DNA from: Paenibacillus endophyticus
GTDB lineage: Bacteria > Bacillota > Bacilli > Paenibacillales > Paenibacillaceae
Assembly (NCBI RefSeq): GCF_014192395.1
Contig: NZ_JACHXW010000026.1
Location: 46,498-110,497 of the forward strand
Reading direction: 5' to 3'
Length of the DNA stretch: 64,000 nucleotides
Shown: one piece after another, positions 25,384 to 34,702 of the stretch
Layout of the letters: the number at the start of each line of letters is the position of its first letter
How positions within the stretch are numbered: position 1 is the stretch's first letter
Translations under genes and position numbers: made by a program
The notes under the pieces: model-generated
What the model saw: only the letters and a program-made list of their open reading frames with translations
What the model was told of the DNA's origin: nothing
The model's database searches: none

Positions 25384-26337
25384 ATGAACAGTAAAGGACA
25401 GCAAGCTTTACGAACGCCTCCGCTGCGAGCGTCAGGCGGGATCGTCAAGCGAATGATGCAAAACTGGGAATTGTACTTATTTATGCTTCCCGCGTTTGTA
25501 TATTTTGCGGTATTCCACTATGGTCCGATGTACGGAATTCAAATTGCATTTAAAAATTTCATTCCGTCCAAGGGTGTTTTTGGCAGTGAGTGGGTTGGCT
25601 TTCAGCACTTTGAACGTTTTTTTAATTCGCATTATTTTTGGGATTTGCTCTGGAATACGCTGAGCATCAGTTTTTATGAGCTGGCCCTCGGCTTTCCGCT
25701 GCCAATCATTCTGGCCTTGGCATTTAATGAAATCAGCAACGGCTATTTCAAGAAAAGTGTGCAAACGATTACTTACGCACCGCACTTCATTTCGATCGTT
25801 GTCATGACCGGAATGATCATTTCATTCCTTTCTCCGTCAAGCGGGATGCTTATCCGCGGGCTTGAGGCGCTTGGCATCGATGCGCCGCAGTTTCTTAATG
25901 ATCCTGCTTGGTTTAAGACGGTCTATGTCATTTCCGGCGTATGGCAGAATACGGGATGGGGAACGATCATTTATTTGGCAGCGCTGTCAGCGGTTGATCC
26001 GCAGCAGCACGAAGCAGCCATTATGGATGGAGCAAGCAGATTTAAACGGATGCTTCATATTAACCTGCCAACCATTATACCGACCATTACGATCCTGCTT
26101 ATTTTGAATACGGGCAATATTTTGGGTGTAGGTTATGAGAAGATTTTACTGCTGCAAAACTCATTGAATCTGGAAAGCTCAGATGTCATTTCGACCTTTG
26201 TTTACCGAACGGGTCTTGTAAGCGCACAATACAGCTTCTCAACAGCCGTAGGGCTGTTCAATTCAATTGTTAATGCTCTCATGCTGATTACGGTGAACCA
26301 AATTGCCAAACGTACAAGTGCCACAAGCTTATGGTAA
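25384..26337 (+). CDS. Sugar ABC transporter permease, LplB/YteP type (317 aa)
   Basis: First permease of the importer serving the mannoside island. It has a basic N-terminal tail, FHYGPMYGIQIAFKNF after the first helix, six helices and the EAA loop EAAIMDGASRFKRM. AAAGGGG precedes the ATG. The binding protein is encoded last in this operon (27389), unlike the first two transporters in the window. No ATPase is encoded nearby. Confidence 0.9.
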   Translation: MNSKGQQALRTPPLRASGGIVKRMMQNWELYLFMLPAFVYFAVFHYGPMYGIQIAFKNFIPSKGVFGSEWVGFQHFERFFNSHYFWDLLWNTLSISFYELALGFPLPIILALAFNEISNGYFKKSVQTITYAPHFISIVVMTGMIISFLSPSSGMLIRGLEALGIDAPQFLNDPAWFKTVYVISGVWQNTGWGTIIYLAALSAVDPQQHEAAIMDGASRFKRMLHINLPTIIPTITILLILNTGNILGVGYEKILLLQNSLNLESSDVISTFVYRTGLVSAQYSFSTAVGLFNSIVNALMLITVNQIAKRTSATSLW

Positions 26338-26356
26338 AGGAAAGGAGAGGTTTAAG

Positions 26357-27268
26357 ATGGTGAAGTCGATGAGGGAATCCACCTCGGACAAGCTGTTTCT
26401 GGCAGCAAACTATTTGTATTTGGCGCTTGCGCTCATTGTTGTGCTCTATCCGCTTATCTATATCGTCAGCGCTTCGATCAGTACGCCAAAGTTCGTCAAT
26501 TCGGGGGAAATGTGGCTGCTGCCCAAAGGTCTGACATTGGATGGCTATAAGCTTGTTTTCTCTAACCCCAAAATATGGAACGGTTACGGCAACACGCTTC
26601 TCTATACCGTAGTTGGTACATTGCTGAATCTGGCAGTCACTTTGCCGGCAGCCTATGCCCTCAGTCGCTCCGACTTTGTGGGACGCAACTTTTTTATGGC
26701 GATGTTTCTCGTCACGATGTTTTTTAATGGCGGCTTAATCCCCCTCTATCTGACAGTCAAGAATCTGGGGCTGATTAATTCGATAGGAGCATTAATTCTC
26801 CCTGTTGCGGCATCTGTATGGAATATTATTGTGGCCAGAACATTCTTCCATTCCACGATTCCGAAGGAGCTGCAGGAGGCTGCGCATATGGATGGCTGTA
26901 CGAATCTGCGGTTGTTCTTCCAAATCGTGCTGCCATTGTCCGCTCCGATTATTGCCGTTATGGCCTTATTCTATGGCGTCAGCCATTGGAACAGCTATTT
27001 TCCGGCTCTTATCTACCTGAATGATGAAATGAAATATCCTCTGCAAATGGTGCTGCGCCAAATATTGGTGCTGCAGGAGATGTCGGCGGAAACGACGGGG
27101 GCGGCCATCAGCGGCGATATTGCCCAAGCCATGAACAACAAAGCCGAAATTGCCTCATTGGTCAAATATGCGGTTATTATCGTATCTACCTTGCCGATTG
27201 TCGCTTTATATCCGTTTTTGCAGCGTTATTTTGTTCAAGGGGTCATGATTGGTTCGGTCAAAGGCTAG
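26357..27268 (+). CDS. Sugar ABC transporter permease, LplC/YtcP type (303 aa)
   Basis: Second permease of the mannoside-island importer. EAA loop EAAHMDGCTNLRLFFQIVLP and the family C-terminus QRYFVQGVMIGSVKG are present. ATG 26357 is chosen over the longer open frame because AAAGGAGAGG lies just before it and it follows the previous stop codon by 19 bp. Transcribed between the first permease and the binding protein. Confidence 0.9.
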   Translation: MVKSMRESTSDKLFLAANYLYLALALIVVLYPLIYIVSASISTPKFVNSGEMWLLPKGLTLDGYKLVFSNPKIWNGYGNTLLYTVVGTLLNLAVTLPAAYALSRSDFVGRNFFMAMFLVTMFFNGGLIPLYLTVKNLGLINSIGALILPVAASVWNIIVARTFFHSTIPKELQEAAHMDGCTNLRLFFQIVLPLSAPIIAVMALFYGVSHWNSYFPALIYLNDEMKYPLQMVLRQILVLQEMSAETTGAAISGDIAQAMNNKAEIASLVKYAVIIVSTLPIVALYPFLQRYFVQGVMIGSVKG

Positions 27269-27388
27269 AATCACTTTTACCAAAATGGTAGTAGATGCAT
27301 GCGGGTATGGGCTTTGCGCAGGCAAGGCCAGCTATTTCGCAATCATTTGTTATAGCGTTATGATTAGACAAAAAAGGGAGGATTTACG

Positions 27389-28984
27389 ATGCAGAACAAG
27401 AAAAAAGGCGCAGCAGTGCTTTTGTCTGCCGCTCTAGTGGCCGGCTTGCTGGCGGGCTGCGGAACGTCTAATGACAAGGCCAAGGAAGAGGCAGAGGTTG
27501 AGGTAGTGGTGGCCAAGGAAGGCTTGCCCATTGTGAACGAGCAGATTTCGTTGACACTGACAGCGCCTGATGTCGGCATTCAGAACTGGAAGGACATGGA
27601 CGTCCTGAAGGAAATGGAGAAACGTACGAACATTAAGATGGTTTTTAACAATGCACCGAAGGAAAGCTTTGATACGAAGAAAAACCTTATTTTCTCCAGC
27701 GGTGAATATCCGGATGTATTCTACGCTGCGGGGCTTACCCCAGCGGAGCAAATGAATTACGGCGAGCAGGGAATTCTCATTCCGCTTGAGGATCTGATTG
27801 AAAACTACGCTCCAAATGTCAAAAAGGTATTAGAGGATAATCCAGAGGTGCGCAAGTCCATTACGGCGCCGGACGGCCATATTTATTCCTTGCCGGTTAT
27901 CGAGTTCAATCAGCCGTGGTACCGCAATCCGATGTGGTATAACGGCGATTTTCTGAAGGCGCTTGGCTATGACAAGCTGCCGGAAACAACAGAGGAACTG
28001 TATACGTACCTCAAGCGCGTAAAGGAAGAAGACCCGAACAAAAACGGAGCTGCCGACGAGGTGCCGTTGTCATCCGTCAATCTGCGTGATATTCGCACTT
28101 GGCTGCTTGGCGCCTATGGTATTTACGAGGAAGAAATCTATGTTGACGATAGCGATGTCGTTCATTACACGCCAGTTGAGGATGGTTATAAGGAATATTT
28201 AATCTTCCTGAACCGTCTGTGGACGGAGGATCTGCTGGATCATGAAACGTTCTCGCAGACGGCGGAGCAGAAAAAAGCCAAGGCCCAAAACAATCAGGTC
28301 GCGCTGTTCTCCGATTGGAATGCCTACATGACCTTGGGCGGCGAACCGAGCATGGATGATCCAATGTTCTTGCCGGTCAAGAGTGAAAAGGTGGACAAGG
28401 CTGTCATCGCCAAAAGCAAGGGCGTAACGACAGGAGCTTTTGCCATCTCCAAAACCAACGCTTATCCTGAAGCTTCGATGCGCTGGGTGGACTACATTTA
28501 TGGATATGAGGGTGCGATGCTATTCAACAAAGGGCCTGAGGGCGTTTTGTGGGAGTATACGGATCGCGACAGCTTGACCAAGAAATATTTGCCGGTTCCT
28601 GGCGGCGGAGACCGCGAAGATTATCGCGCAACGCTGACGCCGAACTACGGTATTCCAGCGCCAACGATTTCGATTCCTGAAATTCAACTAGGATTGACTA
28701 CCGAATTTGATGAGTGGGTGATGAATGAATCCAAGACCAAGCTATTGGATAAAGGCTCACGGATACCATACCCGACTTTATTCCTCACAGCAGAAGAGCA
28801 AGCTGAGGTAACGACGCTGACCTCGGATCTGACTACGTATGTACGTCAAATGGAAGCCAAATTCATTACGGGCGCCGATACGTTTGACAATTGGGAGAAA
28901 TATGTTGCTACTGTTACCAAAATGGGCGGCGATCGCATGAGTGAAATCTATCAGGCCGCGTATGACAGATGGAAGCAAAGCTAA
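27389..28984 (+). CDS. Extracellular solute-binding lipoprotein, LplA/YtcQ type (531 aa)
   Basis: Captures oligosaccharide outside the cell for the permeases at 25384 and 26357. The signal peptide ends in LLAGC, followed by a charged linker. The mature protein has the family pattern of extended two-lobed binders, for example SGEYPDVFYAAGLTPAEQ and EDPNKNGAADEVPLS, an Asn/Asp-rich calcium-loop-like motif common in this family. AGGGAGG precedes the ATG. Given the intracellular GH125, GH3, GH38 and GH130 enzymes encoded with it, its ligand is inferred to be a mannose-rich or N-glycan-derived oligosaccharide. Confidence 0.88.
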   Translation: MQNKKKGAAVLLSAALVAGLLAGCGTSNDKAKEEAEVEVVVAKEGLPIVNEQISLTLTAPDVGIQNWKDMDVLKEMEKRTNIKMVFNNAPKESFDTKKNLIFSSGEYPDVFYAAGLTPAEQMNYGEQGILIPLEDLIENYAPNVKKVLEDNPEVRKSITAPDGHIYSLPVIEFNQPWYRNPMWYNGDFLKALGYDKLPETTEELYTYLKRVKEEDPNKNGAADEVPLSSVNLRDIRTWLLGAYGIYEEEIYVDDSDVVHYTPVEDGYKEYLIFLNRLWTEDLLDHETFSQTAEQKKAKAQNNQVALFSDWNAYMTLGGEPSMDDPMFLPVKSEKVDKAVIAKSKGVTTGAFAISKTNAYPEASMRWVDYIYGYEGAMLFNKGPEGVLWEYTDRDSLTKKYLPVPGGGDREDYRATLTPNYGIPAPTISIPEIQLGLTTEFDEWVMNESKTKLLDKGSRIPYPTLFLTAEEQAEVTTLTSDLTTYVRQMEAKFITGADTFDNWEKYVATVTKMGGDRMSEIYQAAYDRWKQS

Positions 28985-29058
28985 CGATTAGAGCTTAAAC
29001 AGCTAGTCCGAGCGAACCAAAGCTATCAGACAAAAAACAATCCAGATAGACTGCATTC

Positions 29059-29086
29059 GCCGGCTGCGGCTCCATCCGCAGCCGGC
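29059..29086 (+). terminator. Intercistronic hairpin before the GH3 gene
   Basis: Perfect 11-bp GC-rich stem GCCGGCTGCGG / CCGCAGCCGGC with a 6-nt loop, between binding protein and GH3 gene, without a T-run. Likely stabilises the upstream transporter mRNA or reduces downstream expression. Confidence 0.6.
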
Positions 29087-29129
29087 ATATGGCATGAAAT
29101 CTGATCATTTAGGGGAGGTGTGCTTCCAG

Positions 29130-31436
29130 GTGGACAAAGACAACAGGCAGGCTGAGGCGGGGAGGAAAGCACAGGATCTGATCGCCCGCATGACGCTTCC
29201 CGAAAAAATCGGACAATTAATACAGCCTTTTGGCTGGAAGTGCTATGAGAAGCAGGAGGATGGAAGCATTCGCCTGACAGACGAGTTCAAGGAGCAGCTG
29301 CGGCAAGGAGCGGTGGGTTCGCTGTATGGCGTGCTGCGAGCAGATCCCTGGACAGAAGTTACGCTTGCCACAGGACTGTCACCCGAGCAGGGGGCCAAGG
29401 CCATCAATGAAATTCAGGCATATGCGATGCAGCATTCCCGCCTCGGGATTCCGGTGCTGTTCGGCGAGGAATGCTCGCATGGACATATGGCGATCGGAGC
29501 GACGGTATTCCCTGTACCCATTCTGCTTGGAAGCTCCTGGAACGTAGAGCTGTACAAAGAGATGTGCCGTGCGGTTGCCCTTGAAACACGCAGTCAGGGA
29601 GGCGCCGTGACTTACTCGCCGGTGCTTGATGTTGTTCGCGATCCGCGCTGGGGCCGCACAGAGGAATGCTTTGGCGAGGACCCTTATCTCATTTCCGAGT
29701 ATGCAGTTGCGGCAGTTGAAGGCCTGCAAGGCGAGAATCTTGCTGACGAGAACAGTCTGCTTGCAACGCTCAAGCATTTTGCAGGTTATGGCAGCACAGA
29801 AGGCGGGCGCAACGCACAGCCCGCGCATATGGGGCTGCGCGAGCTGCATGAGGTCGATTTGCTGCCTTTTCGTAAGGCGGTAGAGGCCGGCGCGCGCTCC
29901 ATTATGACGGCTTACAATGAGATTGACGGTATTCCATGCACAAGCAATCCCTATCTGCTTAACGAGGTGCTGCGGCAGGAGTGGGGATTTGACGGCTTTG
30001 TCATTACGGATTGCGGTGCGCTTGGAATGCTTGTTAACGGGCATAATGTCGCAGCAAGCGGCGAGGAAGCGGTTAAGCTGGCGCTGGAGTCCGGAACGGA
30101 TATGGAGATGTCGGGAGAGATGTTCAGCAAGCATCTGCTGGCCGCAATTGAACAGGGGCTATTGAGCGAGGAGACGCTGAACAAAGCGGTTCTGAGAGTG
30201 CTGCGCTTGAAGTTTGAACTGGGATTGTTTGACCGTCCCACGGTCGATCCAGCAAAGGCAGCGCAGGTTATCGGCAGTCTGGAGCACAAGCAGCTGGCTC
30301 GCAAAATGGCGGCTGAAGGAATTGTACTGTTGAAAAATGAGCGGCAAACTTTGCCGCTGAATAAGAATATAGGCAAGGTTGCTGTGATTGGCCCTAATGC
30401 TAATGCTCCATATAATCAACTGGGAGACTATACCTCGCCTCAGGAGGAAGGACAAATAGCAACCCTTCTGGATGGTGTGCGAGCTGCGCTAGGCGAGGAT
30501 CGGGTTTTGTATGCTCCCGGCTGCCGCATTAAGGAAGAGGCACGGGAGGGTTTCGCAACTGCGATTGAATGTGCACGGCAGGCTGACGCCGTTATTGTGG
30601 CAATCGGAGGTTCAAGCGCCCGGGACTTTGGCGAGGGAACCATCGATCTGGTGACGGGCGCAGCTGTAGTGACCGACAACGCGCAGAGCGAAATGGAGTG
30701 CGGAGAAGGCATTGACAGAATGACGTTAAACCTACTCGGCTCACAGCTGGAACTGGTGAAAGAACTTCGTAAGCTGGACAAGCCGCTTATCGTTGTTTAT
30801 ATAAACGGCCGTCCGATTGTCGAGCCATGGATAGTGGATCAGGCCGACGCGATTGTTGAGGCCTGGTACCCGGGGCAGGAGGGCGGACATGCTCTTGCCG
30901 ATATTCTGCTTGGTGACGTTAATCCATCTGGCAAACTGACAGTAAGCATTCCTAGACATGTCGGACAATTGCCAGTCTACTATTACAAGCGCCGTACACG
31001 GGGCAAACGTTACCTGGAAATGGACTTTGAGGCCCAATATCCGTTTGGCTACGGGCTTAGCTATACAAGCTTTGAATACTCGGGGCTGCAAATCGAGGAT
31101 GCCGCCGCGGGCGAAGATGGTTATGCGGCGGCGGTTGTAAAAGTGCGTAATAGCGGCCAAATGGCCGGGCATGAGGTTGTGCAGCTATATGTGACAGATC
31201 ATGCCGCCACGGTTACTCGTCCGCAAAAAATGCTCAAGGGCTTCTGTAAAATCTGGCTGGAGCCGGGAGAGAGCAAGCAGGTACGCTTCGTCATTGGAAG
31301 AGAACAGCTGGAATTTGTCGGCCAGCAGCTGCAGCGAATTGTTGAGGACGGCGATTTCACGATTATGGTCGGGTCCAGCAGCGTGCATTATCTGGAGGCG
31401 CCGCTGCGCGTCAGCTTGGAGGGAAGATCATCTTGA
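29130..31436 (+). CDS. GH3 beta-glycosidase (768 aa)
   Basis: Family 3 exo-acting beta-glycosidase with the (beta/alpha)8 domain, the alpha/beta sandwich and a C-terminal fibronectin-like domain. The nucleophile is Asp in GFVITDCGALG (about residue 294 from this start); KHFAGYG and RDPRWGRTEECFGEDPYL are classic substrate-site motifs. There is no signal peptide, so it acts on imported sugars. The first ATG (29094) lacks an SD and follows the hairpin at once; GTG 29130 after GGGGAGG is preferred, though the 11-base spacing is long. Sequence alone does not separate beta-glucosidase, beta-xylosidase or other activity; a role on beta-linked residues of a mannose-containing glycan is inferred from its neighbours. 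Its stop overlaps the next gene's TTG. Confidence 0.85.
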   Translation: MDKDNRQAEAGRKAQDLIARMTLPEKIGQLIQPFGWKCYEKQEDGSIRLTDEFKEQLRQGAVGSLYGVLRADPWTEVTLATGLSPEQGAKAINEIQAYAMQHSRLGIPVLFGEECSHGHMAIGATVFPVPILLGSSWNVELYKEMCRAVALETRSQGGAVTYSPVLDVVRDPRWGRTEECFGEDPYLISEYAVAAVEGLQGENLADENSLLATLKHFAGYGSTEGGRNAQPAHMGLRELHEVDLLPFRKAVEAGARSIMTAYNEIDGIPCTSNPYLLNEVLRQEWGFDGFVITDCGALGMLVNGHNVAASGEEAVKLALESGTDMEMSGEMFSKHLLAAIEQGLLSEETLNKAVLRVLRLKFELGLFDRPTVDPAKAAQVIGSLEHKQLARKMAAEGIVLLKNERQTLPLNKNIGKVAVIGPNANAPYNQLGDYTSPQEEGQIATLLDGVRAALGEDRVLYAPGCRIKEEAREGFATAIECARQADAVIVAIGGSSARDFGEGTIDLVTGAAVVTDNAQSEMECGEGIDRMTLNLLGSQLELVKELRKLDKPLIVVYINGRPIVEPWIVDQADAIVEAWYPGQEGGHALADILLGDVNPSGKLTVSIPRHVGQLPVYYYKRRTRGKRYLEMDFEAQYPFGYGLSYTSFEYSGLQIEDAAAGEDGYAAAVVKVRNSGQMAGHEVVQLYVTDHAATVTRPQKMLKGFCKIWLEPGESKQVRFVIGREQLEFVGQQLQRIVEDGDFTIMVGSSSVHYLEAPLRVSLEGRSS

Positions 31437-34400
31437 AATCCGTTCATCGTTTTGTCCGCTGGCTGGAACAGCGGCAATGGGTGGAGCAGATCCAGCTGAC
31501 CCATTGGCAATTGAATAAGCTGCGCTATATCGAGCCCGGCGTCTATGAGCCTATTTCGGAAGGCTGGGCGTCGACCGATCTTGCCCAGCTTAATGAAGGG
31601 CATGGCACAACCTATATGCTGCGTCATCAGGTTGCATGGCCAGAAAATTGGCAGGCGGGAGACGCCGCCCTTCTGTATGATGGCGGAGGCGAAGGCTTGC
31701 TGCGACTGAGCGGAGCACCCTATCACGGTCTGGACAGCAATCATTGGTTTGTGCCGCTGCCGCAAACTTATCAAGCGGGCGACGTACTTGATATGGAGAT
31801 TGAGCTGTTCGACCCAATCCCTGAGCCGGTAGATCCGCTTAACCGGCAATCGAGACAAAAGCCGCCGATTAACGGCGTTTCGGTCTCGCTGGTACAGGTC
31901 AATTGGCCAGTCTACCAGCTGCTTTTTACTGTACGTGCGGTACAGGAGTCGGCTGCGTTGCTTCCAGATGGAAACCTGCAGCGAACCCAGCTAATCTTGG
32001 CGCTGGAGGAAGCTATCGACAGCCTGTATGAGCCGGGCAGAGATACTTTCATTGATGTGTCCGCTTGCCAGCAGGCGGATGCTAAGCTGAGAATGGCAGC
32101 GGAGGCAGCGCAGCAAGCAAGCGGCAATAACGGACTGATGCATATGGTTGGACAATCGCATATTGATATTGCTTGGTTATGGCCGATAAAGGAAACCGTC
32201 CGCAAAGCAAGCCGCACCTTCTCTACCGTCTGTGCGCTGATGGATCGTTATCCTGATTTTTATTATTCGCAAAGCCAGCCTATTCTGTATGCATTCGTTA
32301 AGCAAAACTACCCGGAGCTGTATGAAAACATAAAGGGGCGGATTGCTGAAGGACGCTGGGAGCTTGTAGGCGGCATGTGGGTTGAGCCGGATCTCAATAT
32401 ACCAAGCGGAGAGTCGCTTGTTCGCCAAATCTTGATTGGCCAAAGATTCTACGAGGAGGAGTTCGGTCAGCGCTCAGGGATTGAGTGGCTTCCCGATACC
32501 TTTGGCTACTGCGCTTCGCTGCCGCAGCTGCTTAAGCAGGCCGGAATCGACTATTTCATGACGACCAAGCTTGGCTGGAATGATACAAATGAGTTTCCGC
32601 ATACGTTGTTCAACTGGGTTGGCATTGATGGCACTAGCATTGTTGCTTATCAGAATCACGGTTTGAACGAGGATACTCGTCCAAAGGATGTGCAAGAGCA
32701 TTGGCAGGCCTATAAAGAGAAGGACCGGCACGGTGAGCTGATGCTATTGTATGGCCATGGAGACGGAGGCGGTGGAGTCACGCATGAAATGCTGGAGTAT
32801 ATCGAGCGCTCGGCCTGCATCCCTGGCCAGCCTCAGGCGAAATATTCAACTGCACGGCAGTTTTTTGATCGAATAAGCAGCAGCGGGGTTAAGCTGCCCG
32901 ATTGGCATGGCGACTTGTATTTGGAGCTGCATCGCGGCACCTACACGACACATGCCAAGAACAAGCGAAGCAACCGTCAAGCCGAGCAGCTGTATCGCGC
33001 TGCCGAAGTATGGCTAAGTCTCTCCGGCCTGCTTGATCCGCAGCGCCAAAGTCAAGCGGGACAGCAGCTGGAGGACGGCTGGAAGCTGCTGCTGCTCAAT
33101 CAGTTTCATGATATTATTCCTGGCACATCCATTCCGGAGGTGTACGAAACCTCATCCAAGCAGTATGGGGAAATTATGAGGCTGGGCAATGCCGCACTGG
33201 AGGAAGCGATGGGGATGCTGGCCGGCCGTATGCAAACGGAGAATGAGGGAGCTGCCTACGTTGCTTTTAACAGCCTTGGCTGGGCAAGGGATGGATGGGT
33301 CTATATTCCGCTCCAGCCGGGCATGGAACAGCTGGCCGCTTATGATGCGGAGGGAGAACTGCCGTGTCGTATAGAAGCCCCATTGGAGCCGGGTGATGCG
33401 AGGCAGCTAGCTGTGCGGACGGGATTGATTCCTGCCTTCGGCTGCAAAACGATCTGGCTGCGCCAGGTGGATAGCGCTGCTCAGGATGCGCACTCAGGTG
33501 CGGAACAGCAACACGTTGAACAACAGGCTGCAGAAGCTGATAAATCTACTGGCATCGGCGTATTTGAAACCGATTATTATACGATTGAACTGGATGAACA
33601 AGGGCTTATCAGCCGCTTGTACGACAAGCCTTGCGATCGCGAGCTGCTGCAGACAGGGCGGCGCGGCAACGAATTGCAGCTATTCCATGATACGCCGCTG
33701 CTATGGGATGCATGGGACATTGCGCATGACTACGAGAGCAAACGCGCAGACGCGCAGCAGCTGACGGGCTGGCGCATACTGGAGCGCAGCGACGAACGTA
33801 TCGTAATCGAGCTGAATTGGCAACTGAGCCAGTCGCGAATCAGACAGCAGATGATGATTCCGATTCATGATCGCTGCATCGAATTCCGTACTTACGTCGA
33901 TTGGCAGGAGAATCACAAGCTGCTTAAGGCTGCTTTCCCAATTGGGTTGGTGAGCGGCAAAGCGACCTATGAAATTCCGTTTGGCGCATTGGAGCGCACG
34001 ACCCATCGCAACACAAGCTGGGAGCAGGCGCAATTCGAGGTATGCGGCCACCGCTGGGCTGATTTGTCTGAGCATGGGTATGGCGTAAGCCTGCTGAATG
34101 ATTGCAAGTACGGCTATGACATTAAGGATGCTGTCCTGCGCCTTTCGCTGCTTCGCGCTCCGGGCTGGCCGGATGAGGGAGCCGATCGGGGCGAGCATGT
34201 TTTCACTTATGCGCTATATCCGCATGAAGGCAGCTGGCAGCAGGCCCAGACCGTTCGTGTTGCAGCTGGTCTCAATGAGCCATTGCGGGCGATCAAGACG
34301 GGTTCTACTTTCGATATCGCCAAGGAAAGCCTGGGCTTTGAGCATTCCTGGATCGATTTGGCAAGCGGTCAGGTCATTCTGGATACGGTAAAACCAGCCG

Positions 34401-34627
34401 AGGACGGCACGGGAATCGTATTGCGGCTGTATGAATCAGCTGGCGGCCGCTCGGAAGCTAATATCGGCTTAAGCGGAAAGCTGCTTGCCGCCGGTGAACG
34501 GTTTGCTGTAACCGAGGTCAATATTCTGGAGGATCGACTGGCGGACTTGACGATGAGCGGCGATAGGCTCTTGCTGAGCTTCAAGCCTTTTGAGATCAGG
34601 ACGATTAAAATAACGACAACATTATAA
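31433..34627 (+). CDS. GH38 alpha-mannosidase (1064 aa)
   Basis: Zinc-dependent retaining alpha-mannosidase of the bacterial/lysosomal-type family 38. The N-terminal ~230 residues form the extra domain typical of these enzymes. GQSHIDIAWLW (241-250) carries zinc ligands His243 and Asp245, and WLPDTFGYC (352-360) holds the nucleophile Asp355. The long beta-rich C-terminal part is complete. No signal peptide, so cytoplasmic. It starts at TTG in TTGA, overlapping the GH3 stop codon, with GGAGGGAAG as SD, which indicates coupled translation. With GH125 and GH130 it would remove alpha-mannose from imported glycans. Confidence 0.92.
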   Translation: MKSVHRFVRWLEQRQWVEQIQLTHWQLNKLRYIEPGVYEPISEGWASTDLAQLNEGHGTTYMLRHQVAWPENWQAGDAALLYDGGGEGLLRLSGAPYHGLDSNHWFVPLPQTYQAGDVLDMEIELFDPIPEPVDPLNRQSRQKPPINGVSVSLVQVNWPVYQLLFTVRAVQESAALLPDGNLQRTQLILALEEAIDSLYEPGRDTFIDVSACQQADAKLRMAAEAAQQASGNNGLMHMVGQSHIDIAWLWPIKETVRKASRTFSTVCALMDRYPDFYYSQSQPILYAFVKQNYPELYENIKGRIAEGRWELVGGMWVEPDLNIPSGESLVRQILIGQRFYEEEFGQRSGIEWLPDTFGYCASLPQLLKQAGIDYFMTTKLGWNDTNEFPHTLFNWVGIDGTSIVAYQNHGLNEDTRPKDVQEHWQAYKEKDRHGELMLLYGHGDGGGGVTHEMLEYIERSACIPGQPQAKYSTARQFFDRISSSGVKLPDWHGDLYLELHRGTYTTHAKNKRSNRQAEQLYRAAEVWLSLSGLLDPQRQSQAGQQLEDGWKLLLLNQFHDIIPGTSIPEVYETSSKQYGEIMRLGNAALEEAMGMLAGRMQTENEGAAYVAFNSLGWARDGWVYIPLQPGMEQLAAYDAEGELPCRIEAPLEPGDARQLAVRTGLIPAFGCKTIWLRQVDSAAQDAHSGAEQQHVEQQAAEADKSTGIGVFETDYYTIELDEQGLISRLYDKPCDRELLQTGRRGNELQLFHDTPLLWDAWDIAHDYESKRADAQQLTGWRILERSDERIVIELNWQLSQSRIRQQMMIPIHDRCIEFRTYVDWQENHKLLKAAFPIGLVSGKATYEIPFGALERTTHRNTSWEQAQFEVCGHRWADLSEHGYGVSLLNDCKYGYDIKDAVLRLSLLRAPGWPDEGADRGEHVFTYALYPHEGSWQQAQTVRVAAGLNEPLRAIKTGSTFDIAKESLGFEHSWIDLASGQVILDTVKPAEDGTGIVLRLYESAGGRSEANIGLSGKLLAAGERFAVTEVNILEDRLADLTMSGDRLLLSFKPFEIRTIKITTTL

Positions 34628-34702
34628 CTGGGCAACCTCCCCAAATGCGGTAGTTCTTACTGGCTACCGAGCGGGAGAGCGCCTGGCAGGAGGAGAAAGA
34701 TC

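Noticed and set aside
27309..27330. GGCTTTGC / GCAAGGCC hairpin between permease and binding protein
   Set aside because: Short imperfect stem without a T-run; too weak to call as a regulatory element.
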